DNA of 64,000 nucleotides from Piscinibacter sp. HJYY11 (GTDB lineage Bacteria; Pseudomonadota; Gammaproteobacteria; Burkholderiales; Burkholderiaceae_C). Both the position numbers and the translations under genes were made by a program. Numbering within the stretch: the stretch's first letter is position 1; every line of letters starts with the position of its first letter. The stretch covers positions 310,001-374,000 of the forward strand of contig NZ_JAERQZ010000001.1 in assembly GCF_016735515.1 (NCBI RefSeq). The letters are read 5' to 3'. A model generated the notes under the pieces. It was not told the DNA's origin, made no database searches, and saw only the letters and a list, made by a program, of their open reading frames with translations. This document shows positions 41,079-49,801 of this stretch, in pieces.

Positions 41079-42091
41079 TAGCGAAGCGGGGCCACGGGGA
41101 CGGGGTTGGTGTGGAGGGTCTGTCTCGACAATGCCCGGGCTGCCTGGATTTCGGCATCGGTGAGCTTGGCACGGTCGGGGATGGTGAGGGCCTGCCCGAT
41201 GGCGAGCAGGTTGAAGTCGGGGCCAATGGTGCCCTTGTTCGCGTTGTAGATGACCGGCCACAGCGACATGTCGCCGTAGTACTTCTCTGCCAGCAGGGAC
41301 AGGCTGTCGCCGGCCACCACGGTATGCACGGTGCCCACCTGTGAGACCGCAGCCACCGGCACCGGGGGCGGCGGGGCGATGTAGGTGACGAAGCGGTAGA
41401 CCTGCCGGCTGCGGGTGAGGATGGGAACGCCCGGCGTGTCGGTGTAGAGGCTGTCCAGGAACTCGTTGCCCTGGTCCAGGCCGTGCAGGTAGGAGGGCAG
41501 GGAGGTGTAGTTCTCCATCTCGACTTCCACGTAGCCGGGGCCCATCAGGTAGGCCTCCTTGAAGCGGATCGAGAAGTTGCCGGTGAATCCCCACAGCGGG
41601 TACTTCAGCGGCTCCGACAGGTCGCCCGGGCGGCCCTGCCGGCCGCCGCCCGTGCGCCCCTGCACGAAGAAGTAGCCTTTGCTGGGCACCCATTCGCACG
41701 CCACCTCGTTGATGCGGTACTTGCCGAGGGGGCGCCCTGCGGCGAGCCAGTCGCGGTAGATCTGGACGGCTTCGACGAAGGCCGGCGTGTCGCGCATGTG
41801 CTTGGTTTCGCTGTCTTCCGGGCCGAACTGGAGCTCGCCCTTGGGGTAGCCCGGCACCCACGAGGGCGAGCCGATCACCCACCACGCGAGCATCGCGGCA
41901 GAGTCGAACGCCTGGCTCCACCAGTCCCGGAAACCCTCGAGCGTGTCCCAGGGCTCGGAGGGCTCAGCTGCGCGCCATTCCATGCCTCCACCCGCGGGCG
42001 GGGAGCATTCGCTCAGGCAGTTCGTGCCGCCATCGATGAGAGGCTGGTTGTTGTCGAGGCCCAGAGGGCCCGGGAGGCTGCCGTTTGCCAT
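41078..42091 (-). CDS. Unknown protein with C-terminal LysM domain, last gene of the tss operon
   Basis: 337 aa, no signal peptide. The C-terminal LysM domain (about 254-305, with HTVVAGDSLSLLAEKYYGD and LLAIGQALTIP) should bind peptidoglycan. The N-terminal 235 residues are rich in Trp (DWWSQAFDSAAMLAWWVIGSP) and not recognised; a Cys pair occurs in NCLSECSPP and another Cys in EVACEWVP. A LysM protein without a secretion signal at the end of a T6SS operon is either a T6SS-exported wall-binding protein or an accessory related to baseplate-like phage LysM proteins. Its start is 24 bases after the methyltransferase stop. Confidence 0.7.
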   Translation of the reverse strand: MANGSLPGPLGLDNNQPLIDGGTNCLSECSPPAGGGMEWRAAEPSEPWDTLEGFRDWWSQAFDSAAMLAWWVIGSPSWVPGYPKGELQFGPEDSETKHMRDTPAFVEAVQIYRDWLAAGRPLGKYRINEVACEWVPSKGYFFVQGRTGGGRQGRPGDLSEPLKYPLWGFTGNFSIRFKEAYLMGPGYVEVEMENYTSLPSYLHGLDQGNEFLDSLYTDTPGVPILTRSRQVYRFVTYIAPPPPVPVAAVSQVGTVHTVVAGDSLSLLAEKYYGDMSLWPVIYNANKGTIGPDFNLLAIGQALTIPDRAKLTDAEIQAARALSRQTLHTNPVPVAPLR

Positions 42092-42115
42092 GGTCGGATC
42101 TTGCAGTGGAGGGGC

Positions 42116-43450
42116 TTACGGCAGCTGAGCTGCCACCAGCCAGCCGCTCACCGGCTGGCCACCTTCGATGCGGAGCGTCTCTTCGCGGATGGCCAGCTCG
42201 CCCAGCCCCGCCTGCGCCAGCAGGCGCCGCAGGTAACCGCGGTGGTGGGCGTAGCGGCCGTGCGGCTGCAGCTTGTACGACTCGCCGCTGTCGGACTTCC
42301 ACGCTTCGACGGTGAAGACGAAGCGGCCGCCCGGGCGCAGTGCGGCTGCGGCCGCCGTCATCGCGGGCTGCAGCTCGCCGAAGTAGCACAGCGTGTCGGC
42401 GCAGACCAGCACGTCGAAGTGGCGCGGCTTGTCGTTCAAGTGGGCCACCAGCTCGGCGTGGTCGAGCCGGTCGTAGACACGGCGGCGTGTGGCCTGGGCC
42501 AGCATGCCTTGCGAGAGGTCGCAGCCGCTCAGCTCACGCGCCCACTCCCGCACCAGCGGCCCGCACAGGCCCGTGCCGCAGCCGAGGTCGAGGATGTCGT
42601 ACTGGCGCGAGGGCGGTGCGAGCAGCGACTGGAGCAGTTCGCTCACAAGCTGCGGGGCGCGGTAGTCGAGTGCGGCGAGGTTGGCATCGAAGGTGGCGGC
42701 AAACGCGTCGAAGGTCTTCTCGACATACGCATCGCTCGCCCGCTCGGGCACCGTGCCGCCCACGCAGGCGGCCAAGTGGTGGCGCACGACGGGGTTGTCG
42801 GGTTCGATCTCGAGCCAGGCACGGTAGAGCCGGGCTGCGTCGTCCAGCCGCCCGCGGTGGACCAGCGCCCTGGGCATGGCATTGCGGGCCTGCAGTTGCT
42901 TGGGTGCGAGCGCCACGCCGCGGCTGTGGGCGGCGAGGGCTTCGTCGATGTGACCCTGCTCCACGAGCGCGAGCGACAGCGTGTACCAGGCCAGTGCGAA
43001 ATCGGGCTTCACCTTCACGGCCCGGCGGCACAGCGCCTCGGCCTCGGCATGCTGGCGGCGCCTGCGCAGGAGCGTGGCGAGGTTCGTGAGCGCGTCGACC
43101 TGGTCGGGCTGGAAGGCCAGGCAATCGCGGTAAGCCTTCTCGGCCTCGTCATAGCGCTGGCTTTCGACCAGCACGTTGCCCAGGTTGTTGAGCGGCCCCG
43201 GGTCGCCGGGCAGCCGCACGATGGCCTGGCGGATCAGGCTCACCGCCTGCTCGCTGCGCCCGCGGATGTGCTCCAGCACACCGAGGAAGTGCAAGGCATC
43301 GGGATAGCCGGGCCAGCGCTGCAGGATGGACACCAGCAGCGGCTCGGCCTCGTCGAGCTGGCCGCCGCGCAGGAGCGTGACGGCGCGCTGCAGCAGCTGG
43401 CGCTGCGGCAGCTCCTTGTCCTTGCCCTTCCCGGGTCTAGTCGAAGGCAT
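42116..43450 (-). CDS. TPR-repeat protein with SAM-dependent methyltransferase domain
   Basis: 444 aa, cytoplasmic. The N-terminal half (about 18-225) consists of about six TPR units (for example ALHFLGVLEHIRGRSEQAV and PLNNLGNVLVESQRYDEAEKAY). The C-terminal half is a class I methyltransferase with the SAM motif ILDLGCGTGLCG (286-297), GCDLSQGML and FDVLVCADTLCYFGEL. A substrate is not known; a T6SS-component or effector methyltransferase would fit the setting. Its start overlaps the end of tssH by 14 bases, so it is coupled to the T6SS operon. Confidence 0.82.
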   Translation of the reverse strand: MPSTRPGKGKDKELPQRQLLQRAVTLLRGGQLDEAEPLLVSILQRWPGYPDALHFLGVLEHIRGRSEQAVSLIRQAIVRLPGDPGPLNNLGNVLVESQRYDEAEKAYRDCLAFQPDQVDALTNLATLLRRRRQHAEAEALCRRAVKVKPDFALAWYTLSLALVEQGHIDEALAAHSRGVALAPKQLQARNAMPRALVHRGRLDDAARLYRAWLEIEPDNPVVRHHLAACVGGTVPERASDAYVEKTFDAFAATFDANLAALDYRAPQLVSELLQSLLAPPSRQYDILDLGCGTGLCGPLVREWARELSGCDLSQGMLAQATRRRVYDRLDHAELVAHLNDKPRHFDVLVCADTLCYFGELQPAMTAAAAALRPGGRFVFTVEAWKSDSGESYKLQPHGRYAHHRGYLRRLLAQAGLGELAIREETLRIEGGQPVSGWLVAAQLP

Positions 43451-46148
43451 AGGCGAAATCGCCGTCGGCGACGGTGAGTTCCACCTTCGCCAAGGGCTTG
43501 CCCGATGCGAGCCGCGTCAGGTACTCGTGGCTGATGCGCGGCAACACGGTGTTGGTGAGCAGCGCGTCGATCACGCGGCCGCCGCTTTCCACTTCGTTGC
43601 AGCGGCTCACCACCAGCTTCACCACCTCGTCGTTGAAGGTGAAGGGCACGTCGTGGTTCGCCTCCACGCGCTTCTTGATGCGGTTGAGCTGCAGCTTGAC
43701 GATGCGGCCCATCATGTCTTCGCTCAACGGGTAGTACGGGATGGTCACGATGCGGCCCAGCAGCGCCGCTGGGAACACCTTGAGCAGCGGCTCGCGCAGC
43801 GCCTTGGCGATGGCGTCGGGCCCGGGCATCAGCTCCGGGTCCTTGCACAGGTTCATGATCAGGTCGCTGCCGGCGTTGCTGGTGAGCAGGATGATCGTGT
43901 TCTTGAAGTCGATCAGGCGGCCTTCGCCGTCTTCCATCCAGCCCTTGTCGAAGACCTGGAAGAAGAGCTCGTGCACGTCGGGGTGGGCCTTTTCCACCTC
44001 GTCGAGCAGCACCACGCTGTAGGGGCGGCGGCGCACGGCTTCGGTGAGCACGCCGCCTTCGCCGTAGCCCACGTAACCGGGGGGCGAGCCCTTGAGCGTG
44101 GAGACGGTGTGCGCCTCCTGGTACTCGCTCATGTTGATGGTGATGACGTTCTGCTCGCCGCCGTAGAGCGCTTCCGCCAGCGCGAGCGCAGTCTCGGTCT
44201 TGCCGACGCCGGAGGTGCCGGCCAGCATGAAGACGCCGATCGGCTTGCTCGGGTTGTCGAGCATCGCGCGCGAGGTCTGGATGCGCTTGGCGATCATCTC
44301 CATCGCGTGGTCCTGCCCGATCACGCGCTCGCCCAGCGACTTGGCCAGGTTGAGGATGGTCTCGATCTCGTTGGCGGCCATGCGGCCGACGGGGATGCCG
44401 GTCCAGTCGCCGACGACGCTGGCGACCGCCTGGTAGTCGACGGTCGGCAGGATCAGCGGGCTCTCGCCTTGAAGCGCAGTGAGTTCGTCCTGCACCTTCT
44501 TCAGCTCGGCGAGCGTGCTGCTGCGCTCGGCATCCGACAGCTTGGCCACGTCAGGCGCGGCGGCTTCGGCGCTCTTCTCGAGCTTGCTGCCGGTGCCTTC
44601 CACCGGCTCCAGGCCACCACGCAGCTTGGCGCGCAGGTCGAGCAGCTTGTCGACGAGCGACTTCTCGGCCTGCCAGCGGCTCTGCAGCTTGTCGAGGCGG
44701 GCACGCTCTGCCGTGAGTGAGGCTTCGACTTCGGCCGAGCGCTTGGCGGTGTCGATGCCGATGGCGTTTTCGCGGGCGATGATGCCGCGCTCGGTTTCCA
44801 GCGCTTCGATGCGCTTGGAGCAGTCATCGACCTCGGCCGGCGTGGCGTGCAGGCTCACGGCCACGCGCGCACAGGCCGTGTCGAGCAGGCTCACCGACTT
44901 GTCGGGCAGCTGCCGTGCGGGGATGTAGCGGTGCGAGAGCTTCACCGCCGCTTCGAGCGCCTCGTCGAGGATCTGTACCTTGTGGTGCTTCTCCATCGTG
45001 GAGGCCACGCCGCGCATCATCAGGATGGCGCGCGGCTCGTCGGGCTCGTCGACCGTCACACTCTGGAAGCGGCGGGTCAGCGCCGGGTCTTTCTCGATGT
45101 GCTTCTTGTACTCGGCGAAGGTGGTCGCGCCGATGGTGCGCAGCTGGCCGCGGGCGAGCGCGGGCTTGAGCAGGTTGGCCGCATCGCCGGTGCCCGCGGC
45201 GCCGCCTGCACCCACGAGCGTGTGGGTCTCGTCGATGAACAGGATGATGGGCTTGGGGCTCGCCTGCACCTCGTCGATCACCGACCGCAGGCGCTGCTCG
45301 AACTCGCCCTTCATCGACGCGCCGGCCTGCAAGAGGCCGACGTCGAGCGCGCGCAGCTCCACTTCCTTGAGCGTGGGCGGCACGTCGCCGCGCGCGATGC
45401 GCTGCGCGAAGCCTTCGACCACCGCCGTCTTGCCCACGCCAGCCTCGCCGATGAGGATGGGGTTGTTCTGCCGGCGGCGCATCAGGATGTCGACCACCTG
45501 GCGGATCTCGTCGTCGCGGCCGACGATCGGGTCCATCTTGCCGCTGCGGGCCTGCTCGGTGAGGTCGGTGGTGAACTGCTTGAGCGCTTCCTGCTTGCCC
45601 ATCGCGGCGGGCGCGATGGCGCCGCTGGCTTCACCGGGCGCTGCGCCGCTTTCGCTGGCCGTCTGCTGGTCCTCCGGCGAGCCGCCCACGATCTTCAGGA
45701 AGTTCTCGGTCAGGTCGTCGGTCTGGATCTTCTCGAACTGCTTGCTGATCGACATCAGCACGTTGCGCAGGCTCTTGGTCTTGAGCAGGCCGATGATGAG
45801 GAAGCCGGTGCGCACGTGGGTGCCGCCGTACATCAGCGAGCCGTAGACCCAGCCGCGCTCCACCGCGTCTTCCACGAAGGTGGAGAGGTCGGTCACCGAC
45901 GACGCGCCACGCGGCAGCCGGTCGAGCGAGTTCTGCAGGTCGGCCACGAGGTTCGACGCATCCATGCCGTAGTGCTTGGCGATGCGGTGGATGTCGCTGT
46001 CCTGGTTCTGCAGGATCTGGAACAGCCAGTGCTGCAGCTCCACGTACGGGTTGCCGCGCAGCTTGCAGAAGACGGTGGCGCCTTCGATCGCCTTGTAGGC
46101 CAGCGGGTTGAGTTTGCCGAAGAGGGCGGAGCGGCTGATTTCTGCCAT
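43437..46148 (-). CDS. tssH: T6SS ATPase TssH (ClpV)
   Basis: 903 aa. ClpV disassembles contracted TssBC sheaths. The N-terminal domain (about 1-150) has LNPLAYKAIEGATVFCKLRGNPYVEL, which marks ClpV rather than ClpB. The first AAA+ domain has Walker A GEAGVGKT (234-241) and FIDETHTLVGAGG; a coiled-coil middle domain of about 100 residues is shorter than in ClpB; the second AAA+ domain has Walker A GTSGVGKTE and LLDEVEKAHPDV. The start at 46148 is set by the GGGAG before the ATG; the open frame upstream is not family-like. Confidence 0.95.
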   Translation of the reverse strand: MAEISRSALFGKLNPLAYKAIEGATVFCKLRGNPYVELQHWLFQILQNQDSDIHRIAKHYGMDASNLVADLQNSLDRLPRGASSVTDLSTFVEDAVERGWVYGSLMYGGTHVRTGFLIIGLLKTKSLRNVLMSISKQFEKIQTDDLTENFLKIVGGSPEDQQTASESGAAPGEASGAIAPAAMGKQEALKQFTTDLTEQARSGKMDPIVGRDDEIRQVVDILMRRRQNNPILIGEAGVGKTAVVEGFAQRIARGDVPPTLKEVELRALDVGLLQAGASMKGEFEQRLRSVIDEVQASPKPIILFIDETHTLVGAGGAAGTGDAANLLKPALARGQLRTIGATTFAEYKKHIEKDPALTRRFQSVTVDEPDEPRAILMMRGVASTMEKHHKVQILDEALEAAVKLSHRYIPARQLPDKSVSLLDTACARVAVSLHATPAEVDDCSKRIEALETERGIIARENAIGIDTAKRSAEVEASLTAERARLDKLQSRWQAEKSLVDKLLDLRAKLRGGLEPVEGTGSKLEKSAEAAAPDVAKLSDAERSSTLAELKKVQDELTALQGESPLILPTVDYQAVASVVGDWTGIPVGRMAANEIETILNLAKSLGERVIGQDHAMEMIAKRIQTSRAMLDNPSKPIGVFMLAGTSGVGKTETALALAEALYGGEQNVITINMSEYQEAHTVSTLKGSPPGYVGYGEGGVLTEAVRRRPYSVVLLDEVEKAHPDVHELFFQVFDKGWMEDGEGRLIDFKNTIILLTSNAGSDLIMNLCKDPELMPGPDAIAKALREPLLKVFPAALLGRIVTIPYYPLSEDMMGRIVKLQLNRIKKRVEANHDVPFTFNDEVVKLVVSRCNEVESGGRVIDALLTNTVLPRISHEYLTRLASGKPLAKVELTVADGDFAYAFD

Positions 46149-46161
46149 GAGAGTCTCCCGT

Positions 46162-47208
46162 TCAGAGTGGTCGCGCAGCAAGGCGCGAGGGATGCAGATG
46201 GAGTTCCCCGCGGTCGGGGTGCGGTGTCTTGCGGCCGAGCCAGGTGGTGCGGCCGAGGCGTGCGAGCGGGCCACCGACCTCCGCCTTGGGCACCTCATGG
46301 CCTTTGAGCACGAGGCGCACGTCCCACAGCAGCTCGAAGCCCACGAGCTGGCGCATCCAGTCGCGCAGCTCGATCAGCGAGGGCTGGCCGGGCAGGAACT
46401 GCTGGTACTGCTCGAGCGTGAGCGGGCCGATGTGCAGGCGCAGCTTGTACTGGCGGTCCCACACCTTGGCGCCCGCCACGACCGACACGCCGAGCGGCGC
46501 ACTGCGGCGCGCACCCGGGCGGCCGAGGCGGCTGCGGTCTTCGGTGCGCAGCGGCATCCAGTGGCCGACGTAGGGCTCCACGCGAATGGGCACGTCGAAA
46601 TACTGGCGCAGCACCTTCGAGATGGCTTCAGGGTTGCGCGTGCTCCTCGCCAGGTGGCCGGCGCTGTGGCGCTTGGCGGCATCGGGCACGTTGTCGGCCC
46701 GGCGCATCGAGGCCGTTGCCTGGCCGAACAGCGCGCTCACCCATTTGGCGAACTGGTCGTCGTGCGGCCGGTCGGCCTGCACGGTGGGCTGGTTCTGCGC
46801 CCAGGCGCGGTAGAAGAGCAGCAGCGCGCGGTGATGGAAGATGTCGGCGAAGCGCGCGAAGGTCGGGTCGGCGTGGTTGCGAAGCCGGTCGCGGGCGTAT
46901 TCGGTCAGGTGCAGCGGCAGCGGGCCCATCGGGCCGAAGAGGCCGAAGAAGCGTGCGCCGAGTCGAGGGCGCGTGCCCTCGGCCTTGAACGACATGATGG
47001 CGGCGGGCGCGAAGTCGAGCTCCGGGTCCTGGCCCAGGCGGATGGTTTCCGCACCGGGCCGCAAGGCCTTGCCGAGGCGGGGTGCATTCGGCGACAGCGA
47101 TTCGATCTGCCGCAGCACCGCGAAGAAGTCGTGCGCCCAAGGCTGCGCCGCGAGCTGCTCGTAGAGACGGGCTCGGCGTTCGTGAAGCTCGCGGGCGTCG
47201 GCGGTCAT
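46162..47208 (-). CDS. tssG: T6SS baseplate subunit TssG
   Basis: 348 aa. TssG forms the baseplate wedge with TssE and TssF. The family start is seen (QPWAHDFFAVLRQIESL), followed by LRPGAETIRLGQDPELDFAPA, FGLFGPMGPLPLHLTEYAR and a C-terminal QLVGFELLWDVRLVLKGHEVP. Its ATG overlaps the stop of a 31-codon ORF (ATGA) that fills the gap to tssF. tssH begins 13 bases downstream. Confidence 0.93.
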   Translation of the reverse strand: MTADARELHERRARLYEQLAAQPWAHDFFAVLRQIESLSPNAPRLGKALRPGAETIRLGQDPELDFAPAAIMSFKAEGTRPRLGARFFGLFGPMGPLPLHLTEYARDRLRNHADPTFARFADIFHHRALLLFYRAWAQNQPTVQADRPHDDQFAKWVSALFGQATASMRRADNVPDAAKRHSAGHLARSTRNPEAISKVLRQYFDVPIRVEPYVGHWMPLRTEDRSRLGRPGARRSAPLGVSVVAGAKVWDRQYKLRLHIGPLTLEQYQQFLPGQPSLIELRDWMRQLVGFELLWDVRLVLKGHEVPKAEVGGPLARLGRTTWLGRKTPHPDRGELHLHPSRLAARPL

Positions 47209-47300
47209 CTCTCAGCGGGCCGAGCGCCGGGCCGCTCCCAAGCCGGCCCGCATCCCCTTGGGGGATCGGCCGGTGTATTCACCGGACGAGGGGTTGTCAT
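47205..47300 (-). CDS. Possible 31-aa linker ORF between tssF and tssG
   Basis: The 91-base gap between tssF and tssG is exactly filled by an ORF. Its ATG shares the final A of the tssF TGA (TGATG), GGAGAAAAGG lies just upstream, and its TGA overlaps the tssG ATG (ATGA). The peptide is Pro/Arg-rich (MTTPRPVNTPADPPRGCG and so on) with no fold expected. It may serve only to carry ribosomes from tssF to tssG. Whether the peptide itself matters is unknown. Confidence 0.45.
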   Translation of the reverse strand: MTTPRPVNTPADPPRGCGPAWERPGARPAER

Positions 47301-49180
47301 CACAGCACTGCCTTTTCTCCGATGCGGGGTTTGGCGCGGAAGATCTCGCCGCGGGTTGCGGACCGCAACACCGTCTCGCAGAAGCTGTTGGTCGACGCAT
47401 GGCGGGCGAAGAACTGCGACAGCACCTGGCCGAGCAGGAAGGCGCTGCTGCCCTGGAAGCCGAGTTCGTCGACGAGGGCCGTCACCTCCACGCCGCAGCC
47501 GAAGGTCAGCGGCCCGGGAAAGGGCAGTCGGCGCACCACCGATTTCGCTTCCACCCATTGCAGGCTTTCGACCTGCTTGGCCCACGCCACGTCCTGCTCG
47601 GGCCCATGCAGGGCCAGCAGGTTGCGCAGCGTGGCGGCGGCGCGCTTGGGGTCGTCGCCGGCGATGCTCAGGTAGTTGAGCGTGAGCAGGCTCACGAGCG
47701 ACCAGCCCACGTCGCCGCGTGCCAGGCGCTGCACCGGGCGCGTGGGGCCACGCAGGGTCTCGATGCGGCCGGCGGGGCCGGCGGCGTCGAGCGTCCAGGT
47801 GGTGGCGTTGCCGGGCAGGAGCGTCGGCAGGTCGCGGTTGGTCACGAGGGCGGTGAGCGACAGCTGGCGGATGTCTTCGCGGTAGGGCGCGGCCTGCGGG
47901 TCGACCAGCGAGACGAAGACCTCCTGCCCCACGTAGGCCGAGCGCGGGCCGTCCTGCCGCTGGCGGGACGACAGCAGCCGCGGCTCGCGCCGCACGGTGA
48001 AGTAAGCGCCGTGGTTTCGAGACTCGTCGTGGTAGCTCGCGTACAGCGGCAGGAACTTCTGCTCCGCCACCTGGGCCGTGCCATAACCCGTCACCGACTC
48101 AAGCGTGTGCACCTCGTAGTCCATCGGCCGCGTGCGGTCGGGAACCACGTGGTGCTCCCAGCTGCCGGTGCCAGACGCTGCCATCTGGATGCGGTCGAGC
48201 CGTTTGCTGAAGAGGTTGACGGCGGGGGTACAAAAGAGCGCGAGGCTGCCGGCGTCCACCAGCGATTCAAGGGCGGCGTCCCCACGCGAAAACAGGAGCA
48301 CGATCTCGGCTTCGGCGCCTTCGACGGGGTCGAGGCGGCGGGCCAGGTCTTGCACATCGAAGAACAGGAAGCGCTGCGGCATCGCCGCCAGCTCCTGCAG
48401 CAAACGGTGGCCGCTGAAGCCGCGCAGCGTCTCGGGCAGCAGGGCTTCGTCGTCGCTGAAGCCGAGCGGCTGCAAGGACTCGGCATCCGCAAAGCCCTGC
48501 ATCGGCCTCTTGCGGTCGTTGGCGCCCGCGACCCAGGTGGCGACCGTGTTGCCCAGCACCAGCTCGTGCAGGCGAAAGGCCACCTCGTCGGGCGCCGAGA
48601 TGAAGAGCGGCAGGTGGTCGAGCTTGAGCTGCCGGAAGCTCAGGCCGCCATGCAGCTTGAGCTTGATGCGCAGGCCGCCCTTGACCTGGCGCGCCACGGG
48701 CAGATGGGCCAGCGGCAGGTCGGGCGCGTGGGTGAAGTACTGCACCGAGGTGATCTCGATCGGCCACAGCGTCACGTCGTGCGCGGTGCGGAACTCGCAG
48801 CGCGTGTTCTGGCCGCGGGTCATCTCGGCGGTGAGCGCGCTGCCGCGCTTCAAGGTGAAGCCCTTGGTGAGGTTCGGGTCGAGCGGGTCGGGCCGCATGC
48901 GCGCCACCACCATCGACGGCACCGGCGACAGGAAGCCGGGGTACACCGTCTCCAGCAGGTGCTGGATCAGCTTGGGGTGCTCGGCGTCGAGCTTGAGCTG
49001 GATGCGTGCGGCGAGGAAGGCAAAGCCTTCGAGCAGGCGCTCGACGTACGGATCGGTGACTTCCAGCCCGTCGAGCGACAGGCGCGCGGCGATCTTCGGG
49101 AACTCCTGCGCAAACTCGGCGCCCACCTCGCGCAGGTGGGTCAGCTCGTCGTTGTAGTGGCGCAGGAGGTTCGGGTCCAT
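47300..49180 (-). CDS. tssF: T6SS baseplate subunit TssF
   Basis: 626 aa, the normal length. The N-terminus LLRHYNDELTHLREVGAEFAQEFPKIAARL is the TssF signature, followed by DPYVERLLEGFAFLAARIQLKLD and a VYPGFLSPVPSMVVARM stretch. Central segments (VTLWPIEITSVQYF) and the C-terminal REEVPRE-like region are typical. It forms the wedge with TssG. It follows tssE by 90 bases; that gap holds no supported gene. Confidence 0.95.
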   Translation of the reverse strand: MDPNLLRHYNDELTHLREVGAEFAQEFPKIAARLSLDGLEVTDPYVERLLEGFAFLAARIQLKLDAEHPKLIQHLLETVYPGFLSPVPSMVVARMRPDPLDPNLTKGFTLKRGSALTAEMTRGQNTRCEFRTAHDVTLWPIEITSVQYFTHAPDLPLAHLPVARQVKGGLRIKLKLHGGLSFRQLKLDHLPLFISAPDEVAFRLHELVLGNTVATWVAGANDRKRPMQGFADAESLQPLGFSDDEALLPETLRGFSGHRLLQELAAMPQRFLFFDVQDLARRLDPVEGAEAEIVLLFSRGDAALESLVDAGSLALFCTPAVNLFSKRLDRIQMAASGTGSWEHHVVPDRTRPMDYEVHTLESVTGYGTAQVAEQKFLPLYASYHDESRNHGAYFTVRREPRLLSSRQRQDGPRSAYVGQEVFVSLVDPQAAPYREDIRQLSLTALVTNRDLPTLLPGNATTWTLDAAGPAGRIETLRGPTRPVQRLARGDVGWSLVSLLTLNYLSIAGDDPKRAAATLRNLLALHGPEQDVAWAKQVESLQWVEAKSVVRRLPFPGPLTFGCGVEVTALVDELGFQGSSAFLLGQVLSQFFARHASTNSFCETVLRSATRGEIFRAKPRIGEKAVL

Positions 49181-49270
49181 CGCGGAGGTGTGCGGATCAG
49201 TGGAGTGGATTCTGTCGATCGGGTGTGGGCTGAACAGCTACTTTGGTCACACCCGCGGCGTCGGCTGCGC

Positions 49271-49801
49271 TCAGCGCGGCGCACGGCGGCTCACGGTGCC
49301 GCTCGCCATGTCGCGCACTTCCACCTGGCCGGCCTCGAGGTCGACCTGCGTGCGCAGCAGCAGCTCCAGCGGCACGGGCTGCGCCCACATGAAGCCCTGG
49401 ATCTCGAACTCGATGACGTTGTGGGTGTCGAGCACGCTCGATGCGTCGAGCGCCTTCACCTGCAGCGAGTCTTCCATCACCCGCGGCTCGAAGCGCAGGA
49501 TGGCCTGCTTGATGGCCCGCTCGAGCAGGCTCACGTCGACCTTGGAGGCGAGCTGGCCCGACATTGCGGGCAGGCCGAAGTTGAGCACCGACTCGGCGGC
49601 GGCCGGGTAGAGGCGGGCGAGCTCGGGGCCGAGCGGCTGCACCGAGTTGAGCAGCCACGACAGGTCTCGCAGCACCGCCTCGCGGATCTGCGTCTTGTTC
49701 ATCACGCGGGCGTCTTCGGCCTCGACGTTCGACAGCGGCGCGGTGTCGGTGAGCCGGTCCAGCAGGACGGGCTGCAGACGGTCGCGGGTGTTGAAGCTCA
49801 T
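49271..49801 (-). CDS. tssE: T6SS baseplate protein TssE (gp25-like)
   Basis: 176 aa. The gp25-like fold is visible: RDRLQPVLLDRLTDTAP, REAVLRDLSWLLNSVQ, VLNFGLPAMSGQLA, and an ending ERAIKQAILRFEPRV then EFEIQGFMWAQPVPLELLLRTQVDLEAGQVEV in shorter conserved pieces. It starts sheath polymerisation on the baseplate. The ATG overlaps the tagJ stop (ATGA). Confidence 0.93.
   Translation of the reverse strand: MSFNTRDRLQPVLLDRLTDTAPLSNVEAEDARVMNKTQIREAVLRDLSWLLNSVQPLGPELARLYPAAAESVLNFGLPAMSGQLASKVDVSLLERAIKQAILRFEPRVMEDSLQVKALDASSVLDTHNVIEFEIQGFMWAQPVPLELLLRTQVDLEAGQVEVRDMASGTVSRRAPR

Noticed and set aside
49181..49270. Small ORF between tssE and tssF
   Set aside because: Only a 17-codon GTG frame without a ribosome binding site or coupling junctions; not reported as a gene.
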